A stretch of DNA of 64,000 bases, from positions 62,001 to 126,000 of the forward strand of contig JARFNK010000005.1 in NCBI GenBank assembly GCA_029167225.1, written 5' to 3'. The stretch is from Sphingobium arseniciresistens. GTDB taxonomy: Bacteria > Pseudomonadota > Alphaproteobacteria > Sphingomonadales > Sphingomonadaceae. The translations under genes were made by a program, and so were the position numbers. Under the pieces are notes generated by a model that did not search any database, was not told the DNA's origin, and worked only from the letters and a program-made list of their open reading frames with translations. Shown piece by piece: positions 9,180 to 17,307 of the stretch. Positions within the stretch are counted from its first letter, which is position 1, and each line of letters begins with the position of its first letter.

Positions 9180-9181
9180 GA

Positions 9182-9249
9182 GGGTGCCTTTCAGGCATCC
9201 TCTCCTAAAACTTTCAATGGGCTGGTCTGCGGATCGGCCCTATTTTTTT
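9182..9249 (+). ncRNA. Probable trans-acting small RNA with CUCUCCU tract
   Basis: Two hairpins flank a single-stranded tract. The 5' hairpin is GGGTGCC-TTTCA-GGCATCC (9182-9200), the tract CTCTCCTAAAAC is at 9200-9211, and the 3' hairpin with T7 is an intrinsic terminator (9219-9249). No ORF lies inside or near it and nothing on the plus strand follows. A pyrimidine-rich anti-Shine-Dalgarno tract between hairpins is the usual build of alphaproteobacterial regulatory sRNAs. I cannot match it to a named family. The 5' end is a guess from the upstream promoter-like bases. Confidence 0.55.
9219..9249 (+). terminator. Intrinsic terminator
   Basis: A 9-bp stem (GGGCTGGTC, loop TGCG, GATCGGCCC; two G-U pairs) at 9219-9240 is followed by TA and seven T (9243-9249). 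It ends the putative sRNA, or read-through from the mla operon. Confidence 0.85.
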
Positions 9250-9348
9250 ATCTGGAGTTGCGTTATAGCGGTTTTTGCTGCTGCCGCGCCAAGATAATAA
9301 ATCGAGGAGCGGTGCCGCCGGTAAGACCGGCAATGGCGAGGCATCAGC

Positions 9349-9386
9349 ACGAGGGATCGAGCTGCGTCTGACGCGCTCTCCCTCGT
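9349..9386. other. Long interrupted hairpin
   Basis: ACGAGGGA (9349-9356) pairs with TCCCTCGT (9379-9386). After a TC bulge, GAGC pairs with GCTC (9375-9378), and GCGT with ACGC (9371-9374), closing on CTG. Sixteen base pairs form one rod. A run of eight G (9389-9396) follows shortly. There is no T-run, so it is not a classical terminator on either strand. Confidence 0.55.
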
Positions 9387-9630
9387 CCGGGGGGGGCTAT
9401 TCATATTATCAGAAAGCCGATATTTTCCTGCGGATTTGTGGGACAATAATGGGTTGCCGGCCGGCCCTCTTCACACTTTGCGATGCCACAGACATTGCCG
9501 GCTCCAGCCCGAGTTTCGCCACGAATCAAAGATATCCTGGGCTTTATCCCGCGTGTTCATCACGCTGATCGCCAGCTACTGGTCAGGCAGGCCGTTCCTT
9601 CATACCTCTGGCCAATCAGGCCGCAGTCGA

Positions 9631-12243
9631 TCAGGCCAAGCTTTTTGCGACCTGTTCCGTCACGTCCTTCGACAAGCCGGGATGATCGAGGATGCGCCTT
9701 AGCTCCGCCTGCATCATCGCGCCGCGCTGTTCACCGAATCGGCGCCAGCGTCCAAGCGGCGGCACGAGTCGCGCAGCAGTCTGCGGGTTCAGCGGATCGA
9801 GCGCCAGGATCAGGTCCGCGACCATGCGATAGCCCTTGCCATCCGCGCGGTTGAACGCCCACTGATTGGCCGCGAAGGCGCCGTAGAGCGCACGCACGCG
9901 ATTGGGATTGGACAGGGTGAAGTCCGGGTGCTGGCCCAGCCGCTCCACCAGTTCCACGGTCTCGGCATGCAGGGCCAGCGCCTGGGTCTGGAACCACTTG
10001 TCCAGCACCAGCGCATCGCCGGAATAGCGCTTGTAGAAGCTGCCCAGTGCCGCCGCCTTTTCCGCGCCGTCGCCATTGGCGAGCGTCGCCAGCGCCGCCT
10101 GTCGCTCCGTCATATTGTCGGCACGCTCGAACTGCTCATATGCGATCTTGTCGCCATCGGCCGCGCCCGAGGCGGCCAGATAGACCAGCGCACCGTTGCG
10201 CAGCTTGCGGGCACCGCGCGCCGCTGGAGACAGCGAAAAGCCGTTCGCCGCCGTGCGGGCGTGGATGTCTCGCCACAGCGGCTCAAGCTGCTCCCCGATG
10301 CGCCGCTGGAGCCCGTCGCGGGCGGCATGGATCGCATCCGGGTCCACCACCAGCATCTGGTCGCCGATATAGGCTTCGCTCGGCAGGCGGATCGCCTCGG
10401 CGACGAAGGCCGGATCGAGCGTCGCGTCGCTCGCCGTGTCGCGGATCGCGCCGATCACCGCCGCCTCGTCCACAGCGCTACCGGCAATCGTGCCGACCAG
10501 CGTATCGACCATCAACTGCTGGATCGCTTCATAGCGGGCGAACGGATCATCGTCATGGGCAGACAGGAAGGCGAGGTCTGCCGCGCTGCGATCCGCCTCC
10601 ACCACCACGGGCGCGGAAAAGCCGCGATTGATCGACAGGATCGGTGCCTTATCGGCGACAGGCCAAGCCCCTGGGAAGGTGAAGCGCTGCTCCGCCTCCG
10701 TCAGCATCAGCAGCTGCTCGCCGCCATGCGCGCCGGTCGCCCGGTCGAACAGCGCAGTGCGCAGCGGGATCGCCATCGGCAGCTTCTGGTCCTGTCCCGG
10801 CGTCGCCGGCACGCTCTGGCGCAGGCGCAGCACGGCGTCGCCGCTTGCCGGATCGCGCGCGAGCGCCACGGAAACGCGCGGCGTGCCCGCCTGTTCATAC
10901 CAGCGACGGAACTGGGTCAAGTCGATCTGGCCGCCATCCTCCATCGCCTTGACGAAATCCTCGCAGGTCGCGGCCTGCCCGTCATGCCGGTCAAAATAGA
11001 GATCGGTGCCGGCCCGGAAGCGCTCGCTTCCCAGCATCAGCGCCATCATGCGGATCAGCTCGGCACCCTTGTTGTAGATGGTGGCCGTGTAGAAATTGCT
11101 GATCTCCATATAGGATTCGGGCCGCACCGGATGGGCGAGCGGGCCTGAATCCTCCTGGAACTGCGCCGCGCGCAGGGTGCGGACATCCTCGATCCGCTTC
11201 ACCGCATGGCTGCTCATGTCGGCGGAAAAGCTCTGGTCGCGAAAGACGGTGAAGCCCTCCTTCAGCGACAGCTGGAACCAGTCGCGGCAGGTGACGCGGT
11301 TGCCCGACCAGTTGTGGAAATATTCATGCGCGACGACACCCTCGACCGCGTCATAATCGAAATCCGTCGCGGTATCGGGCTCGGCCAGGATGTAGCGCGA
11401 GTTGAAGATGTTGAGGCCCTTATTCTCCATCGCGCCGAAATTGAAATCGGACACGGCAACGATGTTGAACACGTCCAGGTCATATTCCCGGCCATAGACG
11501 CGCTCGTCCCAGGCCATCGAATCCTTGAGTGCCTGCATGGCATGGCCGGTGCGGGGCAGGTCGGCCTCCTTCACCCAGATGCCCAATGCCACCTTGCGGC
11601 CGGACATGGTGGTGAAGCTGTCCGCATTACAGGCAAGGTCGCCAGCGACCAACGCGAAGAGGTAGCAGGGCTTCAGGAACGGATCGGTCCAGCGCGCCCA
11701 GTGGCGTCCGCCCTCCAGATCGCCCTGCTCCACCGGATCGCCATTGGCGAGCAGCACCGGGTACAGCGCCTTGTCCGCTTCCATCCGCACCTCATAGCGG
11801 CTGAGCACATCGGGACGGTCGGGGAAGAAGGTGATACGGCGGAAGCCCTCCGCCTCGCACTGGGTGCAGAGCAGCCCGCCCGAGGCATAGAGGCCCATCA
11901 GCTGGGTGTTGTTCTCCGGCGCGATCTCCACCAGCGTCTCGACCACATGGCTCCCGCCGGTCAGTGGGATCACCAGCGCACCCGCCTCGAGCGACCAGCC
12001 GGCCTCCGTCAGCGCAATGCCATCGACCTTCACCGCCAGCGGCACCAACCCGTCCCCGTCCAGCCGCAACGGACGGTCATGATCACCATTGCGCGTCACG
12101 GACAGGCGGGCATGAACCTGCGTCAGCGCAGCATCCAGTCGGAAGTCGAGCGCGATATCGGGCACGAGCCAGTCGGGCACGCGATAATCGAGGCGGCGGA
12201 TAACGGTGGGCGCGTTGGCGCTGGTGGATTGCATGTCGGCCAT
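9631..12243 (-). CDS. pepN: Aminopeptidase N
   Basis: 870 aa from the chosen ATG, the usual size for M1 PepN. The GAMEN exopeptidase motif is near residue 269 and the zinc motif HEYFHNW near residue 305, with the third ligand Glu in KEGFTVFRDQ. It removes N-terminal residues from peptides in the cytoplasm. The frame is open further upstream, but MADMQSTSANAPTVIRR is the family-like start, and the extension overlaps the divergent epimerase gene at 12358. Single-gene unit; its 3' end faces the non-coding region. Confidence 0.93.
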   Translation of the reverse strand: MADMQSTSANAPTVIRRLDYRVPDWLVPDIALDFRLDAALTQVHARLSVTRNGDHDRPLRLDGDGLVPLAVKVDGIALTEAGWSLEAGALVIPLTGGSHVVETLVEIAPENNTQLMGLYASGGLLCTQCEAEGFRRITFFPDRPDVLSRYEVRMEADKALYPVLLANGDPVEQGDLEGGRHWARWTDPFLKPCYLFALVAGDLACNADSFTTMSGRKVALGIWVKEADLPRTGHAMQALKDSMAWDERVYGREYDLDVFNIVAVSDFNFGAMENKGLNIFNSRYILAEPDTATDFDYDAVEGVVAHEYFHNWSGNRVTCRDWFQLSLKEGFTVFRDQSFSADMSSHAVKRIEDVRTLRAAQFQEDSGPLAHPVRPESYMEISNFYTATIYNKGAELIRMMALMLGSERFRAGTDLYFDRHDGQAATCEDFVKAMEDGGQIDLTQFRRWYEQAGTPRVSVALARDPASGDAVLRLRQSVPATPGQDQKLPMAIPLRTALFDRATGAHGGEQLLMLTEAEQRFTFPGAWPVADKAPILSINRGFSAPVVVEADRSAADLAFLSAHDDDPFARYEAIQQLMVDTLVGTIAGSAVDEAAVIGAIRDTASDATLDPAFVAEAIRLPSEAYIGDQMLVVDPDAIHAARDGLQRRIGEQLEPLWRDIHARTAANGFSLSPAARGARKLRNGALVYLAASGAADGDKIAYEQFERADNMTERQAALATLANGDGAEKAAALGSFYKRYSGDALVLDKWFQTQALALHAETVELVERLGQHPDFTLSNPNRVRALYGAFAANQWAFNRADGKGYRMVADLILALDPLNPQTAARLVPPLGRWRRFGEQRGAMMQAELRRILDHPGLSKDVTEQVAKSLA

Positions 12244-12357
12244 GGCAGGCAACCTAGGGGCCATGATCCGCGCGCACAATCCGCCACCAGCCGAAAAGCG
12301 CATGAAAATGCCCGATATCGGCTTTCCTTGCCGCCAGGGACACGGCACAAGGCGCCC

Positions 12358-13152
12358 ATGGCAGACATGCTCATCCTTGGCCTTGGCTATACGGCCGGCC
12401 GCCTCGCCGACACCCTGCAGCGCGACGGGTGGTCGACCATCGGCGTCCGGCGGCAATCCGCGCCCGGCATTCTGGCCTTCGCCGATGACGAAGCGGTGCG
12501 GGCGGCGATCGCAACATCAACCCATATTCTCTCCTCCGTGCCGCCCGAGGGAGAAGACGACCCGGTGCTCGACCGCTATGGGGACGCGCTGGCGACCGCG
12601 CCGGCGCGCTGGATCGGCTATCTCTCCTCCACCGGCGTCTATGGCGATGCGGGCGGCGCATGGGTGGACGAAAGCGCGGTCATTGGCGGGGGGCGGCGGA
12701 CCGCGCGGGCGGACGCCGACCGCAGCTGGGGCGAGTTGCGCGGTGACGTCTTCCGCTTTCGCCTGCCCGGCATCTATGGCCCCGGACGATCGGCGATCGA
12801 CCGTGTGCTGGCTGGCAAGGCCCACCGCGTCGACTTGCGCACCCAGGTGTTCAGTCGGGTGCATGTGGACGACATTGTGAGCGGCATCGTCGCGTCCTTC
12901 GGGAAGACGCCGGGCATCTATAACCTGGCGGACGACCTGCCCTGCGCGCAGAACCAGCTGATCGAGGCCGCCTGCGCGCTCACGGGCACGCCGCTGCCGC
13001 CGCTGCAATCGCCCGATGAAGCCGGACTGTCCGATGCGGCGCGCGGTTTCTATGCCGAAAACCGCCGGGTCGCGAACGGGCGGGCCAAGCGCATGCTCGG
13101 CTGGGCACCGCGCTACCCCAGCTATGTCGAGGGCCTGCGCGCCTGCCTATGA
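12358..13152 (+). CDS. NAD(P)-binding epimerase/SDR-like protein (YeeZ-type)
   Basis: 264 aa. An N-terminal Rossmann motif (ILGLGYTAGRLADTL) is followed by YLSSTGVYGDAGGAWVDE and a GRSAIDRVLAG segment, as in extended SDR nucleoside-sugar epimerase relatives of YeeZ. The canonical YxxxK active site is not evident, so catalysis is doubtful or atypical. Divergent from pepN (114 bp apart). The 3' end overlaps the convergent DMT gene by 6 bp. Function unknown beyond dinucleotide binding. Confidence 0.8.
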   Translation: MADMLILGLGYTAGRLADTLQRDGWSTIGVRRQSAPGILAFADDEAVRAAIATSTHILSSVPPEGEDDPVLDRYGDALATAPARWIGYLSSTGVYGDAGGAWVDESAVIGGGRRTARADADRSWGELRGDVFRFRLPGIYGPGRSAIDRVLAGKAHRVDLRTQVFSRVHVDDIVSGIVASFGKTPGIYNLADDLPCAQNQLIEAACALTGTPLPPLQSPDEAGLSDAARGFYAENRRVANGRAKRMLGWAPRYPSYVEGLRACL

Positions 13153-14118
13153 GGCGCGGGCGCGGATGGCGATCAGCACCCCGGCAATGGCCAGCAGCGC
13201 GCCCGATGCGGCGAGCAGCGACCAGTCATAGCCCTCGAACAGGGTCGAGAGCAGCATCGCGATCACCGGCACCAATACGCCGCTGAAGGCCGCGCGCCCG
13301 GCACCGACCTGCTGGATCAGACGGAAATAGAGCGGGAAGGTAACGACCGAGCCGGCAAGCGCCAGATACAGTACGCCGCCGACATAGGCCGGGCGCGGAT
13401 CGAGCACCGGCGGGCCGAACAGCCACCAGGCAAAGGCCGCATCTGCCGCCGCGCCGATCATCATCGCCCAGGCCAGCACGCTCAGCATCGGCAGCCGCCG
13501 CGCGACGGGCGCGCCCTGCATCACATTGGCGACCGACGCGCTCATCATGCCGCACAGCGCGAAGGCCATGCCGCCAAGGACATGCGCAGGATCCGCCCGC
13601 GCATCGCGATATTCATGCATGAAAAGCAGCACGACGCCGATGACGGCGATGCCGCCGCCCAGCATCACCGCCCGACCCATCGGCTGGCGGAAGGCGATCC
13701 ACGCAAGCAGGCTGTTGGGCAGGATGAGCAGCGCGAAGAGCACCGCGACAACACCCGATGTCAGCCAGATTTCGGCGCGATAGACGAAGTTGAAATTGAG
13801 CACGAACTGCGTCAGCCCCAGCAGGGCAGCGAAGACCATGCCGGATCGCCCGATCGCCAGCGGCACGCCCCGCGCCTTCGCCAATGCCGCCATCGCGATC
13901 CCCGCCACGCCGAAGCGATAGGCGACCGACCAGCTTACTGGCACGCTGCTGATCTGGTCGCGGATCACCAGCCAGGTCGATCCCCAGATGAAGGTGACAA
14001 TCAGGAACGGCAGCAGGATGGCGGGGTCGGTGAGCGATGCAGGCGACTGCGCAGGGCTCGCCCCAGGCACCTCCGCCGCTCCAGATTCGGCCCCAGATTC
14101 AGCCGCAGCCTCAGCCAC
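13147..14118 (-). CDS. EamA/DMT-family transporter
   Basis: 323 aa with about ten predicted membrane segments in two EamA repeats (FIWGSTWLVIRDQ at the start of the first, LYLALAGSVVTFPLYF in the second). DMT proteins export small metabolites, often amino acids. The chosen GTG (14116-14118) overlaps the TGA of the upstream threonine aldolase; starting further upstream would add a poorly conserved stretch inside that gene. Co-transcription with a threonine aldolase fits amino-acid export, an inference. Confidence 0.82.
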   Translation of the reverse strand: MAEAAAESGAESGAAEVPGASPAQSPASLTDPAILLPFLIVTFIWGSTWLVIRDQISSVPVSWSVAYRFGVAGIAMAALAKARGVPLAIGRSGMVFAALLGLTQFVLNFNFVYRAEIWLTSGVVAVLFALLILPNSLLAWIAFRQPMGRAVMLGGGIAVIGVVLLFMHEYRDARADPAHVLGGMAFALCGMMSASVANVMQGAPVARRLPMLSVLAWAMMIGAAADAAFAWWLFGPPVLDPRPAYVGGVLYLALAGSVVTFPLYFRLIQQVGAGRAAFSGVLVPVIAMLLSTLFEGYDWSLLAASGALLAIAGVLIAIRARAS

Positions 14119-15127
14119 CAGCCTCGCCCAATGCGGCAATGGCGTCGGCCAGCGGCTGCACATCCGCCGTGCCATGCTGCCAGCTCGTCACCAGCCGCGC
14201 GGCGCCTTCGCCCCAGTCGTAGAAATCGAAACCCTGTGCCCGCAGGGTCGCCGCCTCGCTGGTGCCTAGCCGCAGGAAGATCTCGTTCGCCTCCACCGGC
14301 TGGAGCAACCGATCGCCGGCGGCGCGCGCGACGATCTGCGCGGCGGCATTGGCGGCCCGGCCATTGTGCAGCCACAGGTCGCCCTCCAGCATCGCCAGCA
14401 GCTGCGCGGCAAGGTAGCGCCCCTTCGACAGCAAATGCCCGCCGCGCTTACGCCGCCGCCTGCAGTCCTGCGCCATCGCCGGATCGAAGAAGATCAGCGC
14501 CTCCGCCATCATGCCGCCATTCTTGACGAAGCCGAAGGACAGGGCGTCGATGCCAGCCCGCCATGTGAGATCGGCAGGCGCGCAGCCAAGATGCGCAACG
14601 GCGTTCGCAAAGCGTGCGCCATCCATGTGGAAGCCCAACCCCCGCGCGCGACAGATATCACCCAGCGCGGCCACCGCATCGGGGGTGTAGACACGGCCAT
14701 ATTCGGTCGCGTTGGTGATCGTCAGGGCGCGCGGCTGCACCTGATGCACGTCGTCCCGAATGGTGGCGAGCCTCGCCGCCACCGCTTCGGGCGCAATCAG
14801 CCCGCCATCGCCCGGCAGCGTCATCAGCTTGGCGCCATGGGTGTAGAATTCCGGCGCGCCGCCTTCATCCACCTCCACATGCGCTTCCTCATGGCACAAT
14901 ATGCCGGCGAAGGGCGGGCACAGCGTGGCGAGGGCAAGGCTGTTGGCGGCGGTGCCGGTCGCAATCCACAGGGCCGCCACCGGCCGCTCGAACAGGTCGG
15001 AAAAGGCGCCGTCCAGTCGCGCGGACAGCGCGTCGCCATCATAGGCGGTATCCACCTTGTCGGCGGCGGCGATGGCCGCCATCACCTGCGGGCTGACCGG
15101 GGCGGCATTATCTGAAAAGAAGCGCAT
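14111..15127 (-). CDS. Low-specificity threonine aldolase / beta-eliminating lyase
   Basis: 338 aa. The start MRFFSDNAAPVSPQVMAAI is the family N-terminus. SHEEAHV-like CHEEAHVEVDEGGAPEF, GLGFHMDGARFANA and SFGFVKNGGM (PLP lysine) are present. It cleaves L-threonine or allo-threonine to glycine and acetaldehyde using PLP. Eighteen more in-frame codons exist upstream but lack a ribosome-binding site. Forms an operon with the DMT transporter through an 8-bp overlap. Confidence 0.87.
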   Translation of the reverse strand: MRFFSDNAAPVSPQVMAAIAAADKVDTAYDGDALSARLDGAFSDLFERPVAALWIATGTAANSLALATLCPPFAGILCHEEAHVEVDEGGAPEFYTHGAKLMTLPGDGGLIAPEAVAARLATIRDDVHQVQPRALTITNATEYGRVYTPDAVAALGDICRARGLGFHMDGARFANAVAHLGCAPADLTWRAGIDALSFGFVKNGGMMAEALIFFDPAMAQDCRRRRKRGGHLLSKGRYLAAQLLAMLEGDLWLHNGRAANAAAQIVARAAGDRLLQPVEANEIFLRLGTSEAATLRAQGFDFYDWGEGAARLVTSWQHGTADVQPLADAIAALGEAGG

Positions 15128-15222
15128 GGGAGGGGGATGATCGGCGGATCGGCTCAGGTCAACGGCCATTTCATGGCCCATGGCCTGATGACGTCATGGC
15201 CTTCGGCGAAATCCTGCCGGAT

Positions 15223-16635
15223 CTACACGCGGCGGAACGGATAGGGCGTGGAGGCGCGCAGATAATGGGTCGCCTCGATCGTCCGGGTGATCGGCGGCAG
15301 GGCGCGATCCGGGCACGCCTCCCGCTCGCACAGGTGGCAGGCCGGGCCGACGGTGGTGGGCGCCGCCCCCTCCGCCATCAGCGGATCGGCAAAGCCCAGG
15401 CGCGGGGCATATTTGATCTCGCAGCCCAGACCGATCGCCGCCCGCCCCAACCGCCCGCCGCCGCCCGCGCGCAGGCTTTTCGCGATGGTGACGAAGCGCT
15501 TGCCGTCGGGCGCCTCGATCAGCTGGGTCATCGGCCGGCCGTCGCCATAGAGACTCTCATACAGGTTCCAGCGCGGACAGGCGCCGCCGAAGCGGGCAAA
15601 GGGGAATGTCTCGCCATGGAAACGCTTGGAGACCGTGCCAGCCCCGTCGATCTTGAGCATGAAGAAGGGGATGCCGCGCTCGCCGCTGCGGCCGAGCGTC
15701 GTCAGCCGGTGCGCCAGCTGCTCGAAGGACACGCCGAAGCGCGCCTGCAGCTCGTCCAGGTCATAGCGGCTGGATTCCGCAAGGCTGCGGAAGCGCTCAT
15801 AGGGCATGATGAGCGCGGCGGCAGCATAGTTCATCAGCGCCACGGAGAGCAGCCGGCGCGCATCCTCGTCCGGCGCATCGGCCCGCAGGATCAGCGCGTT
15901 CATCGGTTCCGCCAGTTCGACCATGCACAGCTGATAGGCGAGCGCGAACAGCCGCGCCGCACTGTCCAGCCGGTCGGACAGCATCAGCCGGCGGCGGTGC
16001 AGGTCGTAGAGCCGGGTGGTGCCGACCAGCACCGATTGCGGCGTGACCTTTATCGTCACGCCATGGCGCGCGCGCAGTCGCTCGCGCAGGTCCGCCTCCA
16101 GCTGCCCCGGATCGGCGCCCAGCTCCGCAGCGATCTCCTCCGCGCCGCCGTCGATATCCGGGAAGTGATTGTTCCGCTGCCCGACAAACTCGCGCAGCCA
16201 GTCGAGGGAAGAGCTGGCGGCCTGCCCCTTGCCGTCCATCCGCTCCAGCATGTCCGGCACGCGGCGCAGGTCGACGAGCGCGCGATAGAAGCGTGTCACC
16301 GCCTCCACGACCGAGGGATAGTTTTCGGCGACGTCGAGAATCTCGTGCCGGGCGATGCCGATGTCGCGCACCAGATCGTCCGACAGGATCTCGCCCAGCC
16401 CCGCCGCGATGTCGCCCGCGCCGGCCACGAAATCGCGAATGTCGATGTCATAGGTGTTGGCGAGGCGCAGCAGCATCTGCGCGGTGAGCGGCCGCTGGTT
16501 GCGCTCCAGATGATTGAGATAGCTGGGGCTCACCCCCAGTTCCTCGGCCATCTGGCTCTGGTTCAGACCCAGGTCGCGGCGCAGCACCCGCAATCGCGGG
16601 CCGAGATAGAGCTTCCTGTCAGGCATGTCCGGCAT
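15223..16635 (-). CDS. ScfR-type short-chain fatty acyl regulator (XRE family)
   Basis: 470 aa. An N-terminal XRE helix-turn-helix (LGLNQSQMAEELGVSPSYLNHLERN, residues ~20-50) precedes an IrrE/ImmA-like middle part and a C-terminal domain with four conserved cysteines in CHLCEREAC and nearby. This matches the RamB/ScfR family, which in Actinobacteria and Alphaproteobacteria controls glyoxylate-cycle or propionate genes in response to acyl-CoA. No target gene lies beside it. The promoter overlaps a dyad (16646-16660) and the transcript is predicted to start at or next to the ATG, so it would be leaderless. Confidence 0.85.
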   Translation of the reverse strand: MPDMPDRKLYLGPRLRVLRRDLGLNQSQMAEELGVSPSYLNHLERNQRPLTAQMLLRLANTYDIDIRDFVAGAGDIAAGLGEILSDDLVRDIGIARHEILDVAENYPSVVEAVTRFYRALVDLRRVPDMLERMDGKGQAASSSLDWLREFVGQRNNHFPDIDGGAEEIAAELGADPGQLEADLRERLRARHGVTIKVTPQSVLVGTTRLYDLHRRRLMLSDRLDSAARLFALAYQLCMVELAEPMNALILRADAPDEDARRLLSVALMNYAAAALIMPYERFRSLAESSRYDLDELQARFGVSFEQLAHRLTTLGRSGERGIPFFMLKIDGAGTVSKRFHGETFPFARFGGACPRWNLYESLYGDGRPMTQLIEAPDGKRFVTIAKSLRAGGGGRLGRAAIGLGCEIKYAPRLGFADPLMAEGAAPTTVGPACHLCEREACPDRALPPITRTIEATHYLRASTPYPFRRV

Positions 16636-16641
16636 AATGTC

Positions 16642-16670
16642 ATTATGTCATACTATGACAGTATGAACAA
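16642..16670 (-). promoter_or_regulatory. scfR promoter with operator dyad in the spacer
   Basis: On the minus strand -35 TTGTTC (16670-16665) and -10 CATAAT (16647-16642) are 17 bp apart. The spacer holds a perfect dyad TGTCATA-c-TATGACA (16646-16660). The -10 is six bases from the ATG at 16635, implying a leaderless mRNA. The dyad position fits autorepression. Confidence 0.6.
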
Positions 16671-16792
16671 TTTATAATGTGACCTGCCGTCACTAATCGC
16701 CCTTCCGCCGATCGGCAAGCCAGTCCACATGGGGGTCATCGGCCAGCAAGGGCTGTCCGCGACAAGCAAACGCTTTGACAGGAGTAACTGGA

Positions 16793-16969
16793 ATGGATGC
16801 CGACACCACCATCGCCCCCACCGAACCCCGGCGTTCGCGCGCCGTGTTTTCGCAGGAAGATTTCGGCCTGATCCGCACCGCAATAGCCCATTATCTGCGC
16901 GAGGTCGAGGATCAGCCGGAATCGATCAAATACGCCAATCTCTACCACCGCCTCGGGCGCGTGGGCTGA
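16793..16969 (+). CDS. Small conserved-looking protein, function unknown
   Basis: 58 aa: acidic-to-basic soluble peptide with a helical middle (FSQEDFGLIRTAIAHYLREV). AGGAG lies 8 bp before the ATG, a strong ribosome site. It is divergent from scfR, with a TATAAT (16673-16678) upstream. I do not recognise a family. It could be a small helical partner protein. Two earlier in-frame starts add only six residues and lack the AGGAG spacing. Confidence 0.65.
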   Translation: MDADTTIAPTEPRRSRAVFSQEDFGLIRTAIAHYLREVEDQPESIKYANLYHRLGRVG

Positions 16970-17000
16970 TTACCGGGCGAAGTTCCGGGAGGCCGATAAC

Positions 17001-17052
17001 GTTTTAGGAGAGAACCTGCCGGGCGAGCACGTGCAGTTGCCCGCCCGGCAGG
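17001..17052 (+). other. AGGAG tract plus perfect 11-bp hairpin
   Basis: GTTTTAGGAGAG (17001-17012) is the exact reverse complement of CTCTCCTAAAAC in the 9182 RNA. Right after it, CCTGCCGGGCG (17015-17025) pairs perfectly with CGCCCGGCAGG (17042-17052). Read on the minus strand this is hairpin followed by CTCTCCTAAAAC, the same order as the 9182 RNA, but no terminator follows on that strand. Confidence 0.5.
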
Positions 17053-17141
17053 ATGAAGCTGACCCGCAAGTCTGCTACATCCACAAAATCCTGTGAGGGC
17101 CGCGCCCTCGAAATCCTGCCATCACGATACAGCGGCGATCC

Positions 17142-17194
17142 GAGCGGAGGCCCGAAGGCTGCTCTTGAACCGTGCGACAGGCACAAGAGGCCTT
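17142..17194 (+). ncRNA. Structured RNA element, copy A
   Basis: GAGC (17142-17145) can pair with GCTC (17161-17164) around a loop containing GGAG and CCCGAAGG. Alternatively AAGGC+CTCTTG (17155-17167, TG bulge) pairs with CAAGAGGCCTT (17184-17194) around a loop with CGTGCGACA. The two folds exclude each other. The same bases and both alternative folds recur at 53967-54017. Family unknown; strand chosen by comparison with the terminator-bearing copy B. Confidence 0.5.
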
Positions 17195-17205
17195 CTAAAA
17201 CATAA

Positions 17206-17261
17206 GACAGCGCTGTCAAGACAGCGATGTCATTGCCGTTTGTCTTTCAATGCGCTTAAGA
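17206..17261 (+). promoter_or_regulatory. Tandem LacI-type operators and promoter
   Basis: A perfect palindrome GACAGCGCTGTC (17206-17217) is followed two bases later by GACAGCGATGTC (17220-17231), one mismatch from it. CG-centred dyads of this kind are typical LacI-family operators. Downstream, -35 TTGCCG (17233-17238) and -10 TTAAGA (17256-17261) are 17 bp apart, 46 bp before the regulator's ATG. Autoregulation by the adjacent LacI protein is the natural inference. Confidence 0.7.
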
Positions 17262-17307
17262 TCACTCTCCGCCATGCGCCGCGGCGGACATGCAACGGGT
17301 GCAATGA

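Larger units (their letters stand above)
8973..9630. other. 658-bp non-coding region between mla operon and pepN
   Basis: I find no convincing gene here. It contains three TTGCAAC repeats and a promoter-like region (9115-9179), a probable small RNA ending in a strong intrinsic terminator (9182-9249), and a separate long hairpin (9349-9386). Short frames in 9240-9570 lack Shine-Dalgarno sites and typical codon use. Confidence 0.7.
16970..17307. other. 338-bp non-coding region with structured RNA signals
   Basis: It holds a sequence complementary to the 9182 sRNA (17001-17012), a perfect 11-bp hairpin (17015-17052), a second hairpin GAGGGC-CGC-GCCCTC (17095-17109), the structured element shared with 53967-54017 (17142-17194), and the operators and promoter of the LacI regulator (17206-17261). 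A 50-codon ATG frame at 17053-17205 exists, but its only ribosome site is the hairpin arm, so I do not call it a gene. Confidence 0.6.

Noticed and set aside
9275-9854. Overlapping plus-strand frames downstream of the putative sRNA
   Set aside because: They run antisense into pepN, lack ribosome sites and have unlikely composition.
17053-17205. A 50-codon ATG frame over structured element A
   Set aside because: Its ribosome site would be the arm of a perfect hairpin with zero spacing, and the matching region of copy B has no start codon in the same frame, so RNA structure explains the conservation better.
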